Source: JAFDCJ01 sp964527835 (GTDB lineage: Bacteria; Desulfobacterota; Desulfobacteria; Desulfobacterales; JAFDCJ01). From it: 64,000 nt of DNA. Below are positions 26,487 through 35,692 of this stretch, piece by piece. The DNA lies in contig CAZGNV010000020.1 in NCBI GenBank assembly GCA_964527835.1, positions 6,451 to 70,450 on the forward strand, given 5' to 3'. Below the pieces are notes generated by a model. It ran no database searches. It was given only the letters and a program-made list of their open reading frames with translations, and had not been told where the DNA came from. The position numbers were made by a program, and so were the translations under genes. Positions within the stretch are counted from its first letter, which is position 1. Every line of letters starts with the position of its first letter.

Positions 26487-26693
26487 CTAAAGGTTCGTTG
26501 TCGGCCGTCGCTTGCCGAACAGGGCCTCGCAGGGGGCATTTTTGGTGACATGCCGTTTCAACCGTTTACACCACAGCGACTGGAAGGTCCGGCAGCTGCC
26601 GTCCATGGCCTCCACCCGGGCAAAGTCGGCGTCATCGCACATCAGGTCACAGAAGCGAATCGGGCCGGTGGTCTCGGATGCTTTTGGGTTCAT
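26487..26693 (-). CDS. Small Cys-rich protein coupled to thrS, function unknown
   Basis: 68 aa. Its ATG overlaps the thrS stop codon (ATGA), the only plausible start with translational coupling. Five cysteines occur: FCDLMCDDADF, GSCRTFQSLWCKRL and NAPCEALFG. The layout suggests a small metal- or cluster-binding fold, but no known zinc ribbon is complete. The ending VTKNAPCEALFGKRRP resembles short hypothetical proteins I recall from deltaproteobacteria; this is not checked. There are no membrane segments. Being co-translated with an essential synthetase suggests a housekeeping role; that is inference. Confidence 0.65.
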   Translation of the reverse strand: MNPKASETTGPIRFCDLMCDDADFARVEAMDGSCRTFQSLWCKRLKRHVTKNAPCEALFGKRRPTTNL

Positions 26694-28612
26694 TTGCAAT
26701 CCTTGAAAATTTCCAGAGAAAGCGCGCGGCGGTCAATGTGCGGCAGCACCGTGTCCAGAAAGGTTTCCCGCGTTACCCCGAATTTGACCGCCCCGTCCAG
26801 GGTTCTCACCGAAAGGGTGTCTGCCTGTTTTTCTTTGCCGCCGATGGTCAGAATCAGTGGAATATACTGCAGCTGCGCCTCACGCACTTTTTTATTCAAA
26901 CTTTCCGAACGCCCGTCGACTTCCACGCGCAGCCCGGCGTCTTTCAAGAAGTCCTGCACTTCATTGCAATAGGGCACCAGTTCGTCGTTGATCGGCAGGA
27001 TGACCGCCTGGACGGGTGCCAGCCACAGGGGAAACTTGCCGGCAAAATGTTCGATCAAAATGCCCATGAACCGTTCGATGGAGCCGAAAACGGTGCGGTG
27101 GATCATGATCGGGCGGTGGCGCTGATTGTCCCGGTCGATGTAATGCAGGTCAAAGCGTTCGGGCAGCGCCATGTCCAGCTGAATGGTGCCGCACTGCCAG
27201 GTGCGTCCCAGGGCGTCTTTGATATGCAGATCGATTTTGGGTCCGTAAAAGGCGCCGTCGCCCTCGTTGATTTTGTATGCCTGTCCGTAGGCGTCCAGGG
27301 CCGAGGCCAGCCCGCTGGTGGCCGTTTCCCACTGCTCATCGGTGCCGATGGATTTTTCGGGCCGGGTGGACAGCTCCAGCTGAAACCCCAGATCAAAGGT
27401 GCCGTACATGCGTTTGGCCAGGTGCAGGATGCCCAGGATCTCCGCTTCGATCTGCTGCGGCGTCATGTAAAGATGGGCATCGTCCTGGTGAAAAGCCCGC
27501 ACCCGGAAGAGCCCCGACAGCACGCCGCTGAGTTCGTGCCGGTGGACCAGTCCGATTTCGGCCACCCGCCACGGCAGGTCGCGGTAGGAATGGGGCTTGT
27601 GGTTGTAGATCAGCATCCCGCCGGGGCAGTTCATGGGCTTGATGGCATATTCGAATTCATCGATGGTTGAGGTGTACATGTTTTCGCGGTAATTTTCCCA
27701 GTGCCCGGAGCGCTCCCACAAGGAGCGGTTGAGCATAATGGGGGTTTTGGTTTCCACATAGCCGGCTGCCCGGTGCTCGAGACGCCAGTATGCCAGCAGG
27801 GCGTTCCAGATCTCCATACCCTTGGGGTGATAAAACGGCATGCCGGGCGCCTCCTCGTGAAAACTGAAAAGGTCCAGGGCCTGGCCGATTTTGCGGTGGT
27901 TGCGTTTTCTGGCTTCTTCAAGAAACCGCAGGTAGTCATCGAGTTCTTTTTTGGTGAAGAAGGCGGTTCCATAAATGCGCTGCAGCTGCGGCCGGGAAGG
28001 GTCGGCGCGCCAGTAGGCCCCCGAAACCTTCAACAGCTTGGTGTTCTTGACAAAACCGGTATGCGGCACGTGGGGACCCCGGCACAGGTCGGTAAATTCA
28101 CCCTGTTCATAAAAGGAGATGGTGCCATCATCGAGTTCTGAAACCATCTCCAGCTTGTAGGGCTCATCTTTGTAAAACTCCAGGGCCTGCTGCTTGGAAA
28201 CTTCCTTGCGCCGGATGGGCAGCTTTTCCCGGGTGATCTTTTTCATTTCAGCTTCGATGCGGGGAAAATCGTCTTCGGATACCGGCGGCATGTCGACATC
28301 GTAGTAAAACTGGTTTTCAACCGCCGGGCCGATGGTCAGTTTGGCGTCCTTGTACAGGCGCAAAATGGCCTGGGCCATGACATGGGCGGCGCTGTGGCGC
28401 AGAATATCCACTGCCTCCGGATCCCTGGGCGTAATCAGGCGCACCCGGGCGTCATGATCGATAACGGTGTTCAGGTCCACCAGTTGATCATCGAGCTGCA
28501 TGGCAATGCTGTTGCGTGCCAGTCCCTCGGAAATGCTTTGGGCCACCTCGAGGCCGGTGACCGGATTTTCAAAGGTCTTTATGTTGCCGTCTGGAAATGT
28601 TATCTTTACCAT
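26690..28612 (-). CDS. thrS: Threonyl-tRNA synthetase
   Basis: 640 aa from the ATG at 28612 (GAGGTG upstream), the usual length. The TGS domain (MVKITFPDGNIKTFENPVTG) is followed by the editing domain with LRHSAAHVMAQAILRLY and GAYWRADPSRPQLQRIYGTA. The class II core has motif 2 (RVAEIGLVHRHELSGVLSG), the zinc site with MNCPGGMLIY and MIHRTVFGSIERFMGILIEH. The anticodon domain is PLWLAPVQAVILPINDEL. It charges tRNA-Thr and edits Ser-tRNA-Thr. No T-box or leader hairpin is obvious, and infC is not adjacent. Confidence 0.97.
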   Translation of the reverse strand: MVKITFPDGNIKTFENPVTGLEVAQSISEGLARNSIAMQLDDQLVDLNTVIDHDARVRLITPRDPEAVDILRHSAAHVMAQAILRLYKDAKLTIGPAVENQFYYDVDMPPVSEDDFPRIEAEMKKITREKLPIRRKEVSKQQALEFYKDEPYKLEMVSELDDGTISFYEQGEFTDLCRGPHVPHTGFVKNTKLLKVSGAYWRADPSRPQLQRIYGTAFFTKKELDDYLRFLEEARKRNHRKIGQALDLFSFHEEAPGMPFYHPKGMEIWNALLAYWRLEHRAAGYVETKTPIMLNRSLWERSGHWENYRENMYTSTIDEFEYAIKPMNCPGGMLIYNHKPHSYRDLPWRVAEIGLVHRHELSGVLSGLFRVRAFHQDDAHLYMTPQQIEAEILGILHLAKRMYGTFDLGFQLELSTRPEKSIGTDEQWETATSGLASALDAYGQAYKINEGDGAFYGPKIDLHIKDALGRTWQCGTIQLDMALPERFDLHYIDRDNQRHRPIMIHRTVFGSIERFMGILIEHFAGKFPLWLAPVQAVILPINDELVPYCNEVQDFLKDAGLRVEVDGRSESLNKKVREAQLQYIPLILTIGGKEKQADTLSVRTLDGAVKFGVTRETFLDTVLPHIDRRALSLEIFKDCK

Positions 28613-28737
28613 TATCACCTCACCGTGGTATAAGGCATTGCTATCGGCCGTTGATCGGTTGAACATCCCGGCGCAGCGGGATCGAATACAGCAAGTTAGA
28701 AAAAACAAACCTGCGGGTCAAGGAAAAAACGGCGAAA

Positions 28738-29877
28738 ATGAACAATATCCCCTGTGCGATCATTGATTCCAGGCGCAAACTGGACAACCTGGTCCGCAGC
28801 CTGGAAAGCCAGCGCTGCGTGGGAGTCGACCTGGAAGCCGACTCCATGTACCATTTCAGGGAAAAAGTCTGCCTGGTCCAGATTGCCGCCGAAAATGTCA
28901 ATGCAGTGATCGATCCGCTGGCAGTGGATGATCTGTCCGCGCTCAAGCCGTTTTTTAAGCGCCGCGACATCCAGAAAATTTTTCACGGCGCCGACTATGA
29001 TGTGCGTTCTTTGTTCCGTGATTTCCGAATTTCGATCCACAACCTGTTCGACACCGAACTGGCCTGCCGTTTCCTTGGCTTTGAGGAAACAGGCCTGGAG
29101 GCGGTGGTCAAAAAAAGATTTGGCATCGCTCTGAATAAAAAATACCAGCGCAAGGACTGGTCCCGGCGGCCGCTGTCCGCCGAGATGATCGCCTATGCCG
29201 CCCAGGATGCATGTTTGCTGGTGCCGCTGGCAAAATGGCTGCAGACCGAGCTCGAACAAAAAGGCCGTCTGGACTGGGTCTGCGAAGAGTGCGAGCACCT
29301 GAGCCGGGTGCGGGCCAATGATTTTAACAACCAGCCGCTTTATCTGAGCTTTAAAGGGGCCGGCAAGCTGGACCGCAGAAGCCTGGCCGTGCTGGAGGCG
29401 CTTTTGCAGTTGCGCCGGCAGATTGCCCGCCAAAAGGACAGGCCGCTGTTCCGGGTCATCGGCAACCGGTCGATGATGGCGCTGGCGGTGGCCAAACCCG
29501 TGAATCTGAAACAGTTGGAACAAAGCCAGAGCTTGAGCAGAAAGCAGATCGGCATGTACGGGCAGGGGGTGCTGGCGGTCATCCAGGCGGCGGGTAAAAT
29601 CCCTGCCAGGGATCTGCCGGTTTATCCGCGCAAAAAAGCATCGCGCATACCGGCGGCGGTGGCCGGGCGCATCCGGGCCCTGCGGGACTGGCGCGATGAG
29701 CGGGCGCGGTCACTGGCGATCAACCCGGCGCTGCTGTGCACCAAGTCCCTGATGACGGCGATTGCCGTGCGAAACCCTTTGAAAGTATCCGATCTGGCCG
29801 GGATAAAGGAACTCAGGCGCTGGCAGCGAAAAGAATTCGGCCCGGAGATGATCGCAGTGTTAAAACAGGTCCACTGA
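28738..29877 (+). CDS. rnd: Ribonuclease D
   Basis: 379 aa, normal for RNase D. The DEDDy exonuclease domain (1-190) has CVGVDLEADSMYHFREKVCL (Exo I), IFHGADYDVRSLFRDF (Exo II) and YAAQDACLLVPL (Exo III with Tyr). A first HRDC domain (about 205-290) reads LDRRSLAVLEALLQLRRQIA. A second HRDC-like repeat is DWRDERARSLAINPALLCTK. It trims tRNA 3' ends. It is divergent from thrS, 125 bp apart. Confidence 0.93.
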   Translation: MNNIPCAIIDSRRKLDNLVRSLESQRCVGVDLEADSMYHFREKVCLVQIAAENVNAVIDPLAVDDLSALKPFFKRRDIQKIFHGADYDVRSLFRDFRISIHNLFDTELACRFLGFEETGLEAVVKKRFGIALNKKYQRKDWSRRPLSAEMIAYAAQDACLLVPLAKWLQTELEQKGRLDWVCEECEHLSRVRANDFNNQPLYLSFKGAGKLDRRSLAVLEALLQLRRQIARQKDRPLFRVIGNRSMMALAVAKPVNLKQLEQSQSLSRKQIGMYGQGVLAVIQAAGKIPARDLPVYPRKKASRIPAAVAGRIRALRDWRDERARSLAINPALLCTKSLMTAIAVRNPLKVSDLAGIKELRRWQRKEFGPEMIAVLKQVH

Positions 29878-30043
29878 CCCCTTGCAGTTTGCCGCCTCCG
29901 GGCACCAGACCGCCGCAGATGCCCGCTGCATTGCAGGTTGACTTTCCCACGCGAAATGGGATAAACATAATGGTCCACGCGCAGCAGCTCTTGCCGGCCA
30001 ACCCTGGCGGTGCCGGCTTTCATTCCACCCCGTGAGGCCCCAC

Positions 30044-30751
30044 ATGATTGACGCCATCTATCGGTTTCTGGCCGGCATCGGCTACTCCCACCCGCTTCAT
30101 CCCACCCTGACCCATGTGCCCATCGGGATGATCATAGGTGCTTTTCTGTTTGCCCTGGCCGGCATGATTTTTCCCAACAGCTCGCTGGCCCGCACGGCCC
30201 GGCACTGCCTTGTCCTGGCGCTGATCGCCCTGGTGCCCACGGCCCTGCTGGGCATGCTCGACTGGCAGCATTTTTACGGCGGCATGCTGCTGTTTCCCAT
30301 CAAGATGAAAGTTGTGCTGGCGGCCGTTGTACTGGTGCTGCTGGTTGTCGCCGTTGTCATTGGCTGGCTGGGGGAACGTTTTACCCGCGCCGTGCTGGCC
30401 GTGTACCTGCTTTGCCTGCTGGGTGCGGTCGGGCTGGGATACTTCGGCGGCGAGCTGGTTTACGGCAACCGAACGCCGGCAGCGGCAGCACCGCAGGGGC
30501 CGGCGGCTGAAGGGGCGCTTGTCTTCCGGCAAAACTGTTCGGCCTGTCATCTGGCCGACAGCACCGCCGTCAAGATCGGGCCGGGATTAAAAGGGCTTTT
30601 TCAACAGGATAAACTGCCGGCCAGCGGCCGGCCGGTTTCCGAAGAAAATCTGCGCCGGGTCTTGAAAATGCCGGTGGCCAAAATGCCGCCTTTCGGGCAC
30701 CTGTCGCCGCAGCAGGTGGCCGAGCTGGTTGCATACCTGAAAACACTCTAG
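30044..30751 (+). CDS. Membrane-anchored cytochrome c with DUF2231-like domain
   Basis: 235 aa from the ATG at 30044 (GAGG upstream). The N-terminal membrane part (about 1-150) has four hydrophobic segments. Its HPTLTHVPIGMIIGAFLFAL motif is typical of DUF2231, whose His residues may bind heme b. The C-terminal monoheme cytochrome c domain has NCSACHLADSTAVKIGPGLK and a Met ligand candidate in KMPPFGHLS. It is probably a periplasm-facing electron carrier. It stands 46 bp before a second cytochrome gene whose heme domain is clearly homologous. Confidence 0.85.
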   Translation: MIDAIYRFLAGIGYSHPLHPTLTHVPIGMIIGAFLFALAGMIFPNSSLARTARHCLVLALIALVPTALLGMLDWQHFYGGMLLFPIKMKVVLAAVVLVLLVVAVVIGWLGERFTRAVLAVYLLCLLGAVGLGYFGGELVYGNRTPAAAAPQGPAAEGALVFRQNCSACHLADSTAVKIGPGLKGLFQQDKLPASGRPVSEENLRRVLKMPVAKMPPFGHLSPQQVAELVAYLKTL

Positions 30752-30797
30752 CGGTGTTGAAAACCGCTTCGACGCGGTGAACAAAGGGATTGACAAC

Positions 30798-32054
30798 ATG
30801 ACCCATGGATTGCGTTTGGTCAAAACCGGGATGATCTTTATTGCCGCGCTGGCGGCTGTCCTGAGCTTGTCGGCGACCCCGGGCTGGTGCCGGACCTATG
30901 TTTCCGGCACGGTGCTCACCGCCGATGGCAAGGTGGTGGCCAGCGGGGCCGTAGCGCTGGAAAAAGGAAAACTGCACAACAACGCCTTTCTGGCAGGCGG
31001 CGCCATCGGGGCCGACGGCCGCTTCAAAATTCCGCTGCCTTCCGGCGGCCCGTGGGGACTGCATGTTTACAGTGAAAAGTATATTTATTTCCCGCTTCAG
31101 ATCCAGGTTAAAGAGGGAATTGACAACGAGATTCCCGTCATCCTGCCGGTGGACGGCAATGCCGCCGATGACCCCGTGATATCGGATATCCGTTTTTCGA
31201 AGCTGTCCGGCCAGGTTTTTCAGATCCGCCTGCAGGTCAAGGACCCCGACGGCAACCTGGGGCCCCAGATGCTGGCCATTGACACCCGGCGGTTTAAGTC
31301 CTACCGGCTGGTGCCCCAAAGCGGTGATCTGAAGGACAAAAAAGCCGATTTTCCGGCCGGTGAGTATGTCTCGCCATACATTCCCGCTGCCCTGGACGCA
31401 GAGGTGCTTGAAGACTGGCTTTTTGTGGTGGCCGACCATCAGTGCAGCAATGGAGCGGTGCTCAACGGCCGGGGGCAACCGGTCTTTAAGCCGCCGGCGG
31501 TTCATTCCCAGAAGCTGATCTGTGAAGTGGCCGGGATCTGGAAGTCGAATTTCGACAAGATCTACCGTTTTTCGCAAACAGCGCCGGGACAGCTTGCCGG
31601 TGAGCAGTTCGAGGGCAATTTGACCATCGATCGCATGGTGCAAAAGCAAAACCGGGTGCTGGTGGATTTTCAATTCGAGGGACGCAAGGGCCGCAGCGAA
31701 CTGGAGTTGCTGTGCCGGGACAACCGCGTGCAGCTGAAGGGGCCTTTCATACTGGGGGACAAATCCGGGCAGTGGGTTTTTACCAAGCTGAAAAACGCGT
31801 CCACCGCCCCGCCCGGCCGCAGGCTTTTTGAGGCCAACTGCGCTGCCTGTCATTTTGCCGACAGCAGGAGCAACAAGGTCGGACCCGGCCTGCAGGGATT
31901 GTTTGCCAGCCCCCGGCTGCCGGACTCGGGCCGGCCGACCAGTGAAGCGGCGGTCAAAGGGCAGATTGTCGACGGGGGGCGGAAAATGCCTCCGTTCAAG
32001 CATCTGACGCCGGAGCAGATTGCGCATATTATTGAATATCTCAAGTCGCTCTAG
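30798..32054 (+). CDS. Exported protein with Ig-like domain and C-terminal monoheme cytochrome c
   Basis: 418 aa from the ATG at 30798. The signal peptide is GMIFIAALAAVLSLSATPGW. Next comes a beta-sandwich like carboxypeptidase regulatory domains (YVSGTVLTADGKVVASGAVA). A middle region of about 200 residues has no recognised fold and contains CSNGAVLNGRGQPVFKPPA. The cytochrome domain has NCAACHFADSRSNKVGPGLQ and RKMPPFKHLTPEQIAHIIEY. That domain aligns with the end of the preceding protein. It is probably a periplasmic redox protein. A MITE-like repeat starts 24 bp after the stop. Confidence 0.8.
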   Translation: MTHGLRLVKTGMIFIAALAAVLSLSATPGWCRTYVSGTVLTADGKVVASGAVALEKGKLHNNAFLAGGAIGADGRFKIPLPSGGPWGLHVYSEKYIYFPLQIQVKEGIDNEIPVILPVDGNAADDPVISDIRFSKLSGQVFQIRLQVKDPDGNLGPQMLAIDTRRFKSYRLVPQSGDLKDKKADFPAGEYVSPYIPAALDAEVLEDWLFVVADHQCSNGAVLNGRGQPVFKPPAVHSQKLICEVAGIWKSNFDKIYRFSQTAPGQLAGEQFEGNLTIDRMVQKQNRVLVDFQFEGRKGRSELELLCRDNRVQLKGPFILGDKSGQWVFTKLKNASTAPPGRRLFEANCAACHFADSRSNKVGPGLQGLFASPRLPDSGRPTSEAAVKGQIVDGGRKMPPFKHLTPEQIAHIIEYLKSL

Positions 32055-32077
32055 CCTGAATCGAGCGTATTTAAAAT

Positions 32078-32197
32078 TGATGAAGCCGTAAAAAGTCCCT
32101 TTTGTTCGCTTCGTGAGCATTTTGGGATTGCTGAAACCCTGAACCGCTCCCGAAAAGGCTTGCGGAGCGAGAAAATTTACTTTTTACGGATTCATCA
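32078..32197. repeat. MITE-like element, family R (R2, 120 bp)
   Basis: Ends TGATGAAGCCGTAAAAAGT (left) and the inverted TGATGAATCCGTAAAAAGT (right). The core holds CGCTCCCGAAAAGGCTTGCG followed by GAGCGA, shared with R3a and R5. Confidence 0.85.
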
Positions 32198-32240
32198 AAA
32201 TTGGAAGACGGTGTTTAGCTGTTTGGTTTACAGGTCAATT

Positions 32241-32834
32241 ATGATCGTCCTCCTGCCGGCCGCTGTTTTGCTGCTGGTTGCCCTGGCCGCAGACTCCCGG
32301 TCGGCGGACACCTATCTCACGGCGCCCGGCCTGCGCCTGGTAAAAGACCCCGCCGTGGTAATCCCGGCTGCGCATCCTTACCCGAATCGGCCCCCGCCAA
32401 AACCGGTCTATCGTGACAAAACCGGCCGACCGGCACCGGGATGGCGTCGCAGGTATATCGACATTCGCCGCTTTGCGAGCAACCACAGTGCCTGGCTGTA
32501 TTACCGGGATTCGGATCTGGACGGATCTGAAACCGTCCATTCGAGGCCCAAGACAGCGTTGCTGCGGATTTGGCCCCCGGGGGCCACCCTTGTCCTCGAA
32601 AACTACCGGGGAGATGCGCTGGCAGCCGACCGGCCGCAACCCACGGAGATTCTGGTGATGCACAAGATGAACCGCACGACGGGAAAATCATTTTATCCCG
32701 CCGCCTGGAGCTACGCCCGTTTTAACGCCCGGGGGGCGCCCGCCCTGACATCGCAAAAGCTTCGCGACTGCCACCAGTGTCACAGCATTGCGTTTCACTT
32801 AACGGGGGATCTAATTTTTTCCCGGTTTCCATGA
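32241..32834 (+). CDS. Cytochrome P460-like exported c-type heme protein
   Basis: 197 aa from the ATG at 32241; starts further upstream would lie in the R2 repeat. The signal peptide is MIVLLPAAVLLLVALAADSR. A single C-terminal heme motif, DCHQCHSIAFHLTGDLIFSR, is placed as in P460-type proteins, whose body is otherwise beta-rich (GATLVLENYRGDALA, EILVMHKMNRTTGKSF). The P460 Lys cross-link cannot be proven by eye. The protein is periplasmic and follows two other cytochromes, so the three may form one redox locus. Its stop overlaps the start of the next gene (ATGA). Confidence 0.7.
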   Translation: MIVLLPAAVLLLVALAADSRSADTYLTAPGLRLVKDPAVVIPAAHPYPNRPPPKPVYRDKTGRPAPGWRRRYIDIRRFASNHSAWLYYRDSDLDGSETVHSRPKTALLRIWPPGATLVLENYRGDALAADRPQPTEILVMHKMNRTTGKSFYPAAWSYARFNARGAPALTSQKLRDCHQCHSIAFHLTGDLIFSRFP

Positions 32835-35368
32835 TGCAGGAATCCACCCTGAAAATCGGTTTCAGATGGTTATACCGCAGCCTGCCGTGGCTGTACTTTG
32901 CCGCCGCGGTGCTGGTTTTTGTAATGGGGGCTTTTTTTTTCGCCGTTGGCAGTGAACTGGGCCGGGCCATTACCGCCGGTGAAAGTCCGTTTTTCGAGTG
33001 GGTCCGCAGTCACCTGCCGATTCTGTTGGCCGCAGGCTTTGGCTGTCTGGTGGTGATATCTGTGCTGCAGTATCTCGGGCTGCGCGCCGGGCAGACCTCT
33101 GGCAGGCCTGGGGTTGGGATGATGAGCGGCCTGCAGGCGGCCGCCATGGCCGCCGCGGCAGTCGGGGCGGCGGCCGGGTTTGACCGCCTTGTTTTTAGCG
33201 CTGGCTACGGACTGCTGGCAGTGCTGCTGGTTCAAGGCATTCTGGCATTGCAGTCGGCTGCGAAACCATCGCCGGATGCGCTGGTGTGCCGGGCCGGGCA
33301 ACCTGAAAGCCGCCCCGGCCTTTTTTTGGGGCTGGTGTTTGTGATGGGGGGCCTGCCGGCAGTTGCGGACCCTGCCTGGCATCGGCTGCAGAACCATATC
33401 TGGCTGGATGCCGGGGTTGACCGTCTGCTGGGCCGGCTGCTGCCGCCGCTTTTATCCGGCGCGGTGACCATGGGGTTTGCCATCCTGACGCTGGCCCTGC
33501 TGGCGGCGAGCGGCGCGCTGATCAAAAAACTGCGCCTCAAACCGCCCTTGACCGTCACTGCCTTTTTTGCCCCCTTCTTTTTGCTGTCCGGATTGTATGC
33601 GATTATCGTGCTGGCCGCGCTGGTGCCGGCAGTTGCCTGGCAGGTCAGCAAGCTCGACCTCATGGGGCTTATGCCGGCCCTGTTTTTTCTCCTCACGGTG
33701 ATCGGGGGGGCTCTGGCTGGCCGGTTGTTTATGAAGGTCTCCGATCCCAAGGCAGGGCTGTGGCGGCCGGCCCTGGTTTTGCTGCTCAGCCTGCTGGCAG
33801 GAACTGCAGTGATCTACGGCAATTTTTTCAATCCCTGGTTTACCGCGCTTTCCTATTTCAAGGGGGCCCTGCTCAAAATTGCCGTTATCGTGGCCGCCGC
33901 TGCGCTGGTGTTGATCGCCGGGCGCATCCTGCCGCTGCCGGGCAAGCCGGTGTCAGCGGGTGTGCGGCTGTGGCTGACAATGGCCGCCGCCCTCGTTCTG
34001 GCGGCCGTCCCCTTCGGGGTTCTCACAAGATACCCGGAAGTCAAAGCGGCCATCCTGCAATTCAACGAGTTTTGCCGGGTCGATGCCGCCTTTGCGCGTC
34101 AGGCGGTTGATGCCACCGGTCTGCAGCGCTGGATTGCGCTGGGACAGGACCCCGCGCCAAACGGTCGTTCGCATCCCTGGTCCCGGCCCTGGGTGTTCAA
34201 AAAAACCCACCGTTCACTGCTGCCTGCCGGGTTCAATTTGCTGGTGATTGTCGTCGATGCCCTGCGAGGGGATGCATTTAGCTCGGCCGGCTACCGCCGA
34301 GATCTGACGCCGTTTCTGGACCGCTGGGCCCGCACGGAGGCCGTTTCTTTTCGACGCGCCTACAGCCAAGGGGGGGGCTCCTTTGCCGCCTTTCCGTTCC
34401 TGGTTGCCGGGCGCAGCCGTTTTGAACTTTACGGGCCGGAGCTGTATCGGCAAAACCTTTATTTTAAGATCGCCCAGGCGGAAAAAATCCGAAACTGCCT
34501 GGTGATGAAGGGTTTTGGCCCGCGTTATATCTTTCCGCCCGACTACCCGGTCATCGAGTTGGAGATTCCCGAGGCGGCCGGTGACCGGCGTTCGGCCACC
34601 GCCGATGAGGTGTTTGCCTCGACCCGCCGGGCAATCGAAGCACTGGGCGCAAACGAGCGCTTTTTAGCCTTTTTGCACCTGATGGATGTTCACAATGACC
34701 TGTGGAAAAAGCCGGGAGGCATTGATTTCGGGGATCAGCCGCGGGACCTGTACGACAACAACCTGTCATACCTGGACCGGGCCTTTGAGCGGTTTGTGCG
34801 CTGGCTCAGGCAGGCAGGCATCTATGATCGCACCGTGATTGTGTTTACCTCCGATCACGGAGAGCAGTTCTGGGAGCACGGTGCCAGTCTGCACGGACAC
34901 ACCCTGTACGAGGAGGAAATCCGCGTGCCGTTGATTTTGCGCATTCCCGGTGTGCACAGGCGTTTTGATGATGTGCCGGTCATCGTTGCCGACATGGCGC
35001 CGACCATCGCCGGGCTTGCCGGCTATACGGTCGATCCGCCTTACGACGATCCACGCATGGGAATCTCCCTTATTCCGCTGCTGTTGGAAAACAGGCGCCA
35101 TCCCTATCTCAACAGGGACGTGGCCGGCAGGGCGTCCTTTAAACGGCGCTACTTCCTGTATCGCAACTGGCGCTGGAAGCTGGTCTATTTTGCCGAACTG
35201 GATGTGCTGCAGCTGTTTGACGTGCTGCGCGATCCGCAGGAAAAAAACAACCTGCTCAACGAATTGCCGGATCTGGCCGCCAGGATGCAAAACGACCTGT
35301 TCGATTATCTGGAAAAAACCGAGGGCAAAACCTACCGGCGCTTGGCCCTGAAAAACGATGACCATTAA
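32831..35368 (+). CDS. Large membrane protein with sulfatase/phosphoethanolamine-transferase fold
   Basis: 845 aa from the ATG at 32831, which overlaps the previous stop (ATGA). About 10-12 membrane segments fill residues 15-390. The periplasmic domain has NLLVIVVDALRGDAFSSAGY (metal site, near residue 475) and VIVFTSDHGEQFWEHGASLH with EEIRVPLILRIPG (second metal site). The position where arylsulfatases have CxPxR reads YSQGGGSFAAFPFLVAGRSR, so there is no formylglycine motif. The nucleophile could be a Ser, as in phosphotransferase relatives. This suggests transfer or hydrolysis of a phosphate- or glycerol-phosphate-like group on an envelope glycan rather than sulfate removal. The cluster context is redox upstream and glycan downstream. 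Confidence 0.8.
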   Translation: MMQESTLKIGFRWLYRSLPWLYFAAAVLVFVMGAFFFAVGSELGRAITAGESPFFEWVRSHLPILLAAGFGCLVVISVLQYLGLRAGQTSGRPGVGMMSGLQAAAMAAAAVGAAAGFDRLVFSAGYGLLAVLLVQGILALQSAAKPSPDALVCRAGQPESRPGLFLGLVFVMGGLPAVADPAWHRLQNHIWLDAGVDRLLGRLLPPLLSGAVTMGFAILTLALLAASGALIKKLRLKPPLTVTAFFAPFFLLSGLYAIIVLAALVPAVAWQVSKLDLMGLMPALFFLLTVIGGALAGRLFMKVSDPKAGLWRPALVLLLSLLAGTAVIYGNFFNPWFTALSYFKGALLKIAVIVAAAALVLIAGRILPLPGKPVSAGVRLWLTMAAALVLAAVPFGVLTRYPEVKAAILQFNEFCRVDAAFARQAVDATGLQRWIALGQDPAPNGRSHPWSRPWVFKKTHRSLLPAGFNLLVIVVDALRGDAFSSAGYRRDLTPFLDRWARTEAVSFRRAYSQGGGSFAAFPFLVAGRSRFELYGPELYRQNLYFKIAQAEKIRNCLVMKGFGPRYIFPPDYPVIELEIPEAAGDRRSATADEVFASTRRAIEALGANERFLAFLHLMDVHNDLWKKPGGIDFGDQPRDLYDNNLSYLDRAFERFVRWLRQAGIYDRTVIVFTSDHGEQFWEHGASLHGHTLYEEEIRVPLILRIPGVHRRFDDVPVIVADMAPTIAGLAGYTVDPPYDDPRMGISLIPLLLENRRHPYLNRDVAGRASFKRRYFLYRNWRWKLVYFAELDVLQLFDVLRDPQEKNNLLNELPDLAARMQNDLFDYLEKTEGKTYRRLALKNDDH

Positions 35369-35372
35369 TCAG

Positions 35373-35562
35373 TGACGCAATCGTAAAAAGTCAATTTTGA
35401 GCGACATCAACCCTTTTCGGAAAAAGAGCTGTGAGGGGTTGCGCGTTAAAATCCCAAGCTGTTTGAGGAGCTTGCGACGAGTTCTTGGGATTTAGCGCAA
35501 CCCTGATACAGCTCCCGAAAAGGCTTGCGGAGCGAAAAATTGAACTTTTTACGGGACCGTCA
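35373..35562. repeat. MITE-like element, family R (R3a, 190 bp)
   Basis: Left end TGACGCAATCGTAAAAAGT; the right end in reverse complement is TGACGGTCCCGTAAAAAGT. Inside is the palindrome AAATCCCAAG with CTTGGGATTT, and GGGTTGCGCG with GCGCAACCC. It is nearly identical to the 42222 copy. Confidence 0.9.
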
Positions 35563-35567
35563 ATCAG

Positions 35568-35687
35568 TGACGCAATCGTAAAAAATCGAATTTTCTTGCT
35601 CGAAAATGACTTCCAACGAAGTCAACCCAAGTTCGTTGTTCATAGGTTGCCGCTAGCGGCCTAAACAAGCTTTTTACGATTTCATCA
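35568..35687. repeat. MITE-like element, family R subtype 2 (R3b)
   Basis: Starts TGACGCAATCGTAAAAAAT and ends, inverted, TGATGAAATCGTAAAAAGC. The core AATGACTTCCAACGAAGTCA and GTTGCCGCTAGCGGCCTAAA also occurs at 55813-55870. It abuts R3a, so the 324-bp gap after the sulfatase-like gene is all repeat. Confidence 0.85.
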
Positions 35688-35692
35688 GAACT

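Noticed and set aside
32160..32240. Longer start of the P460-like gene at 32160
   Set aside because: This stretch is the end of repeat R2; the signal peptide begins at 32241.
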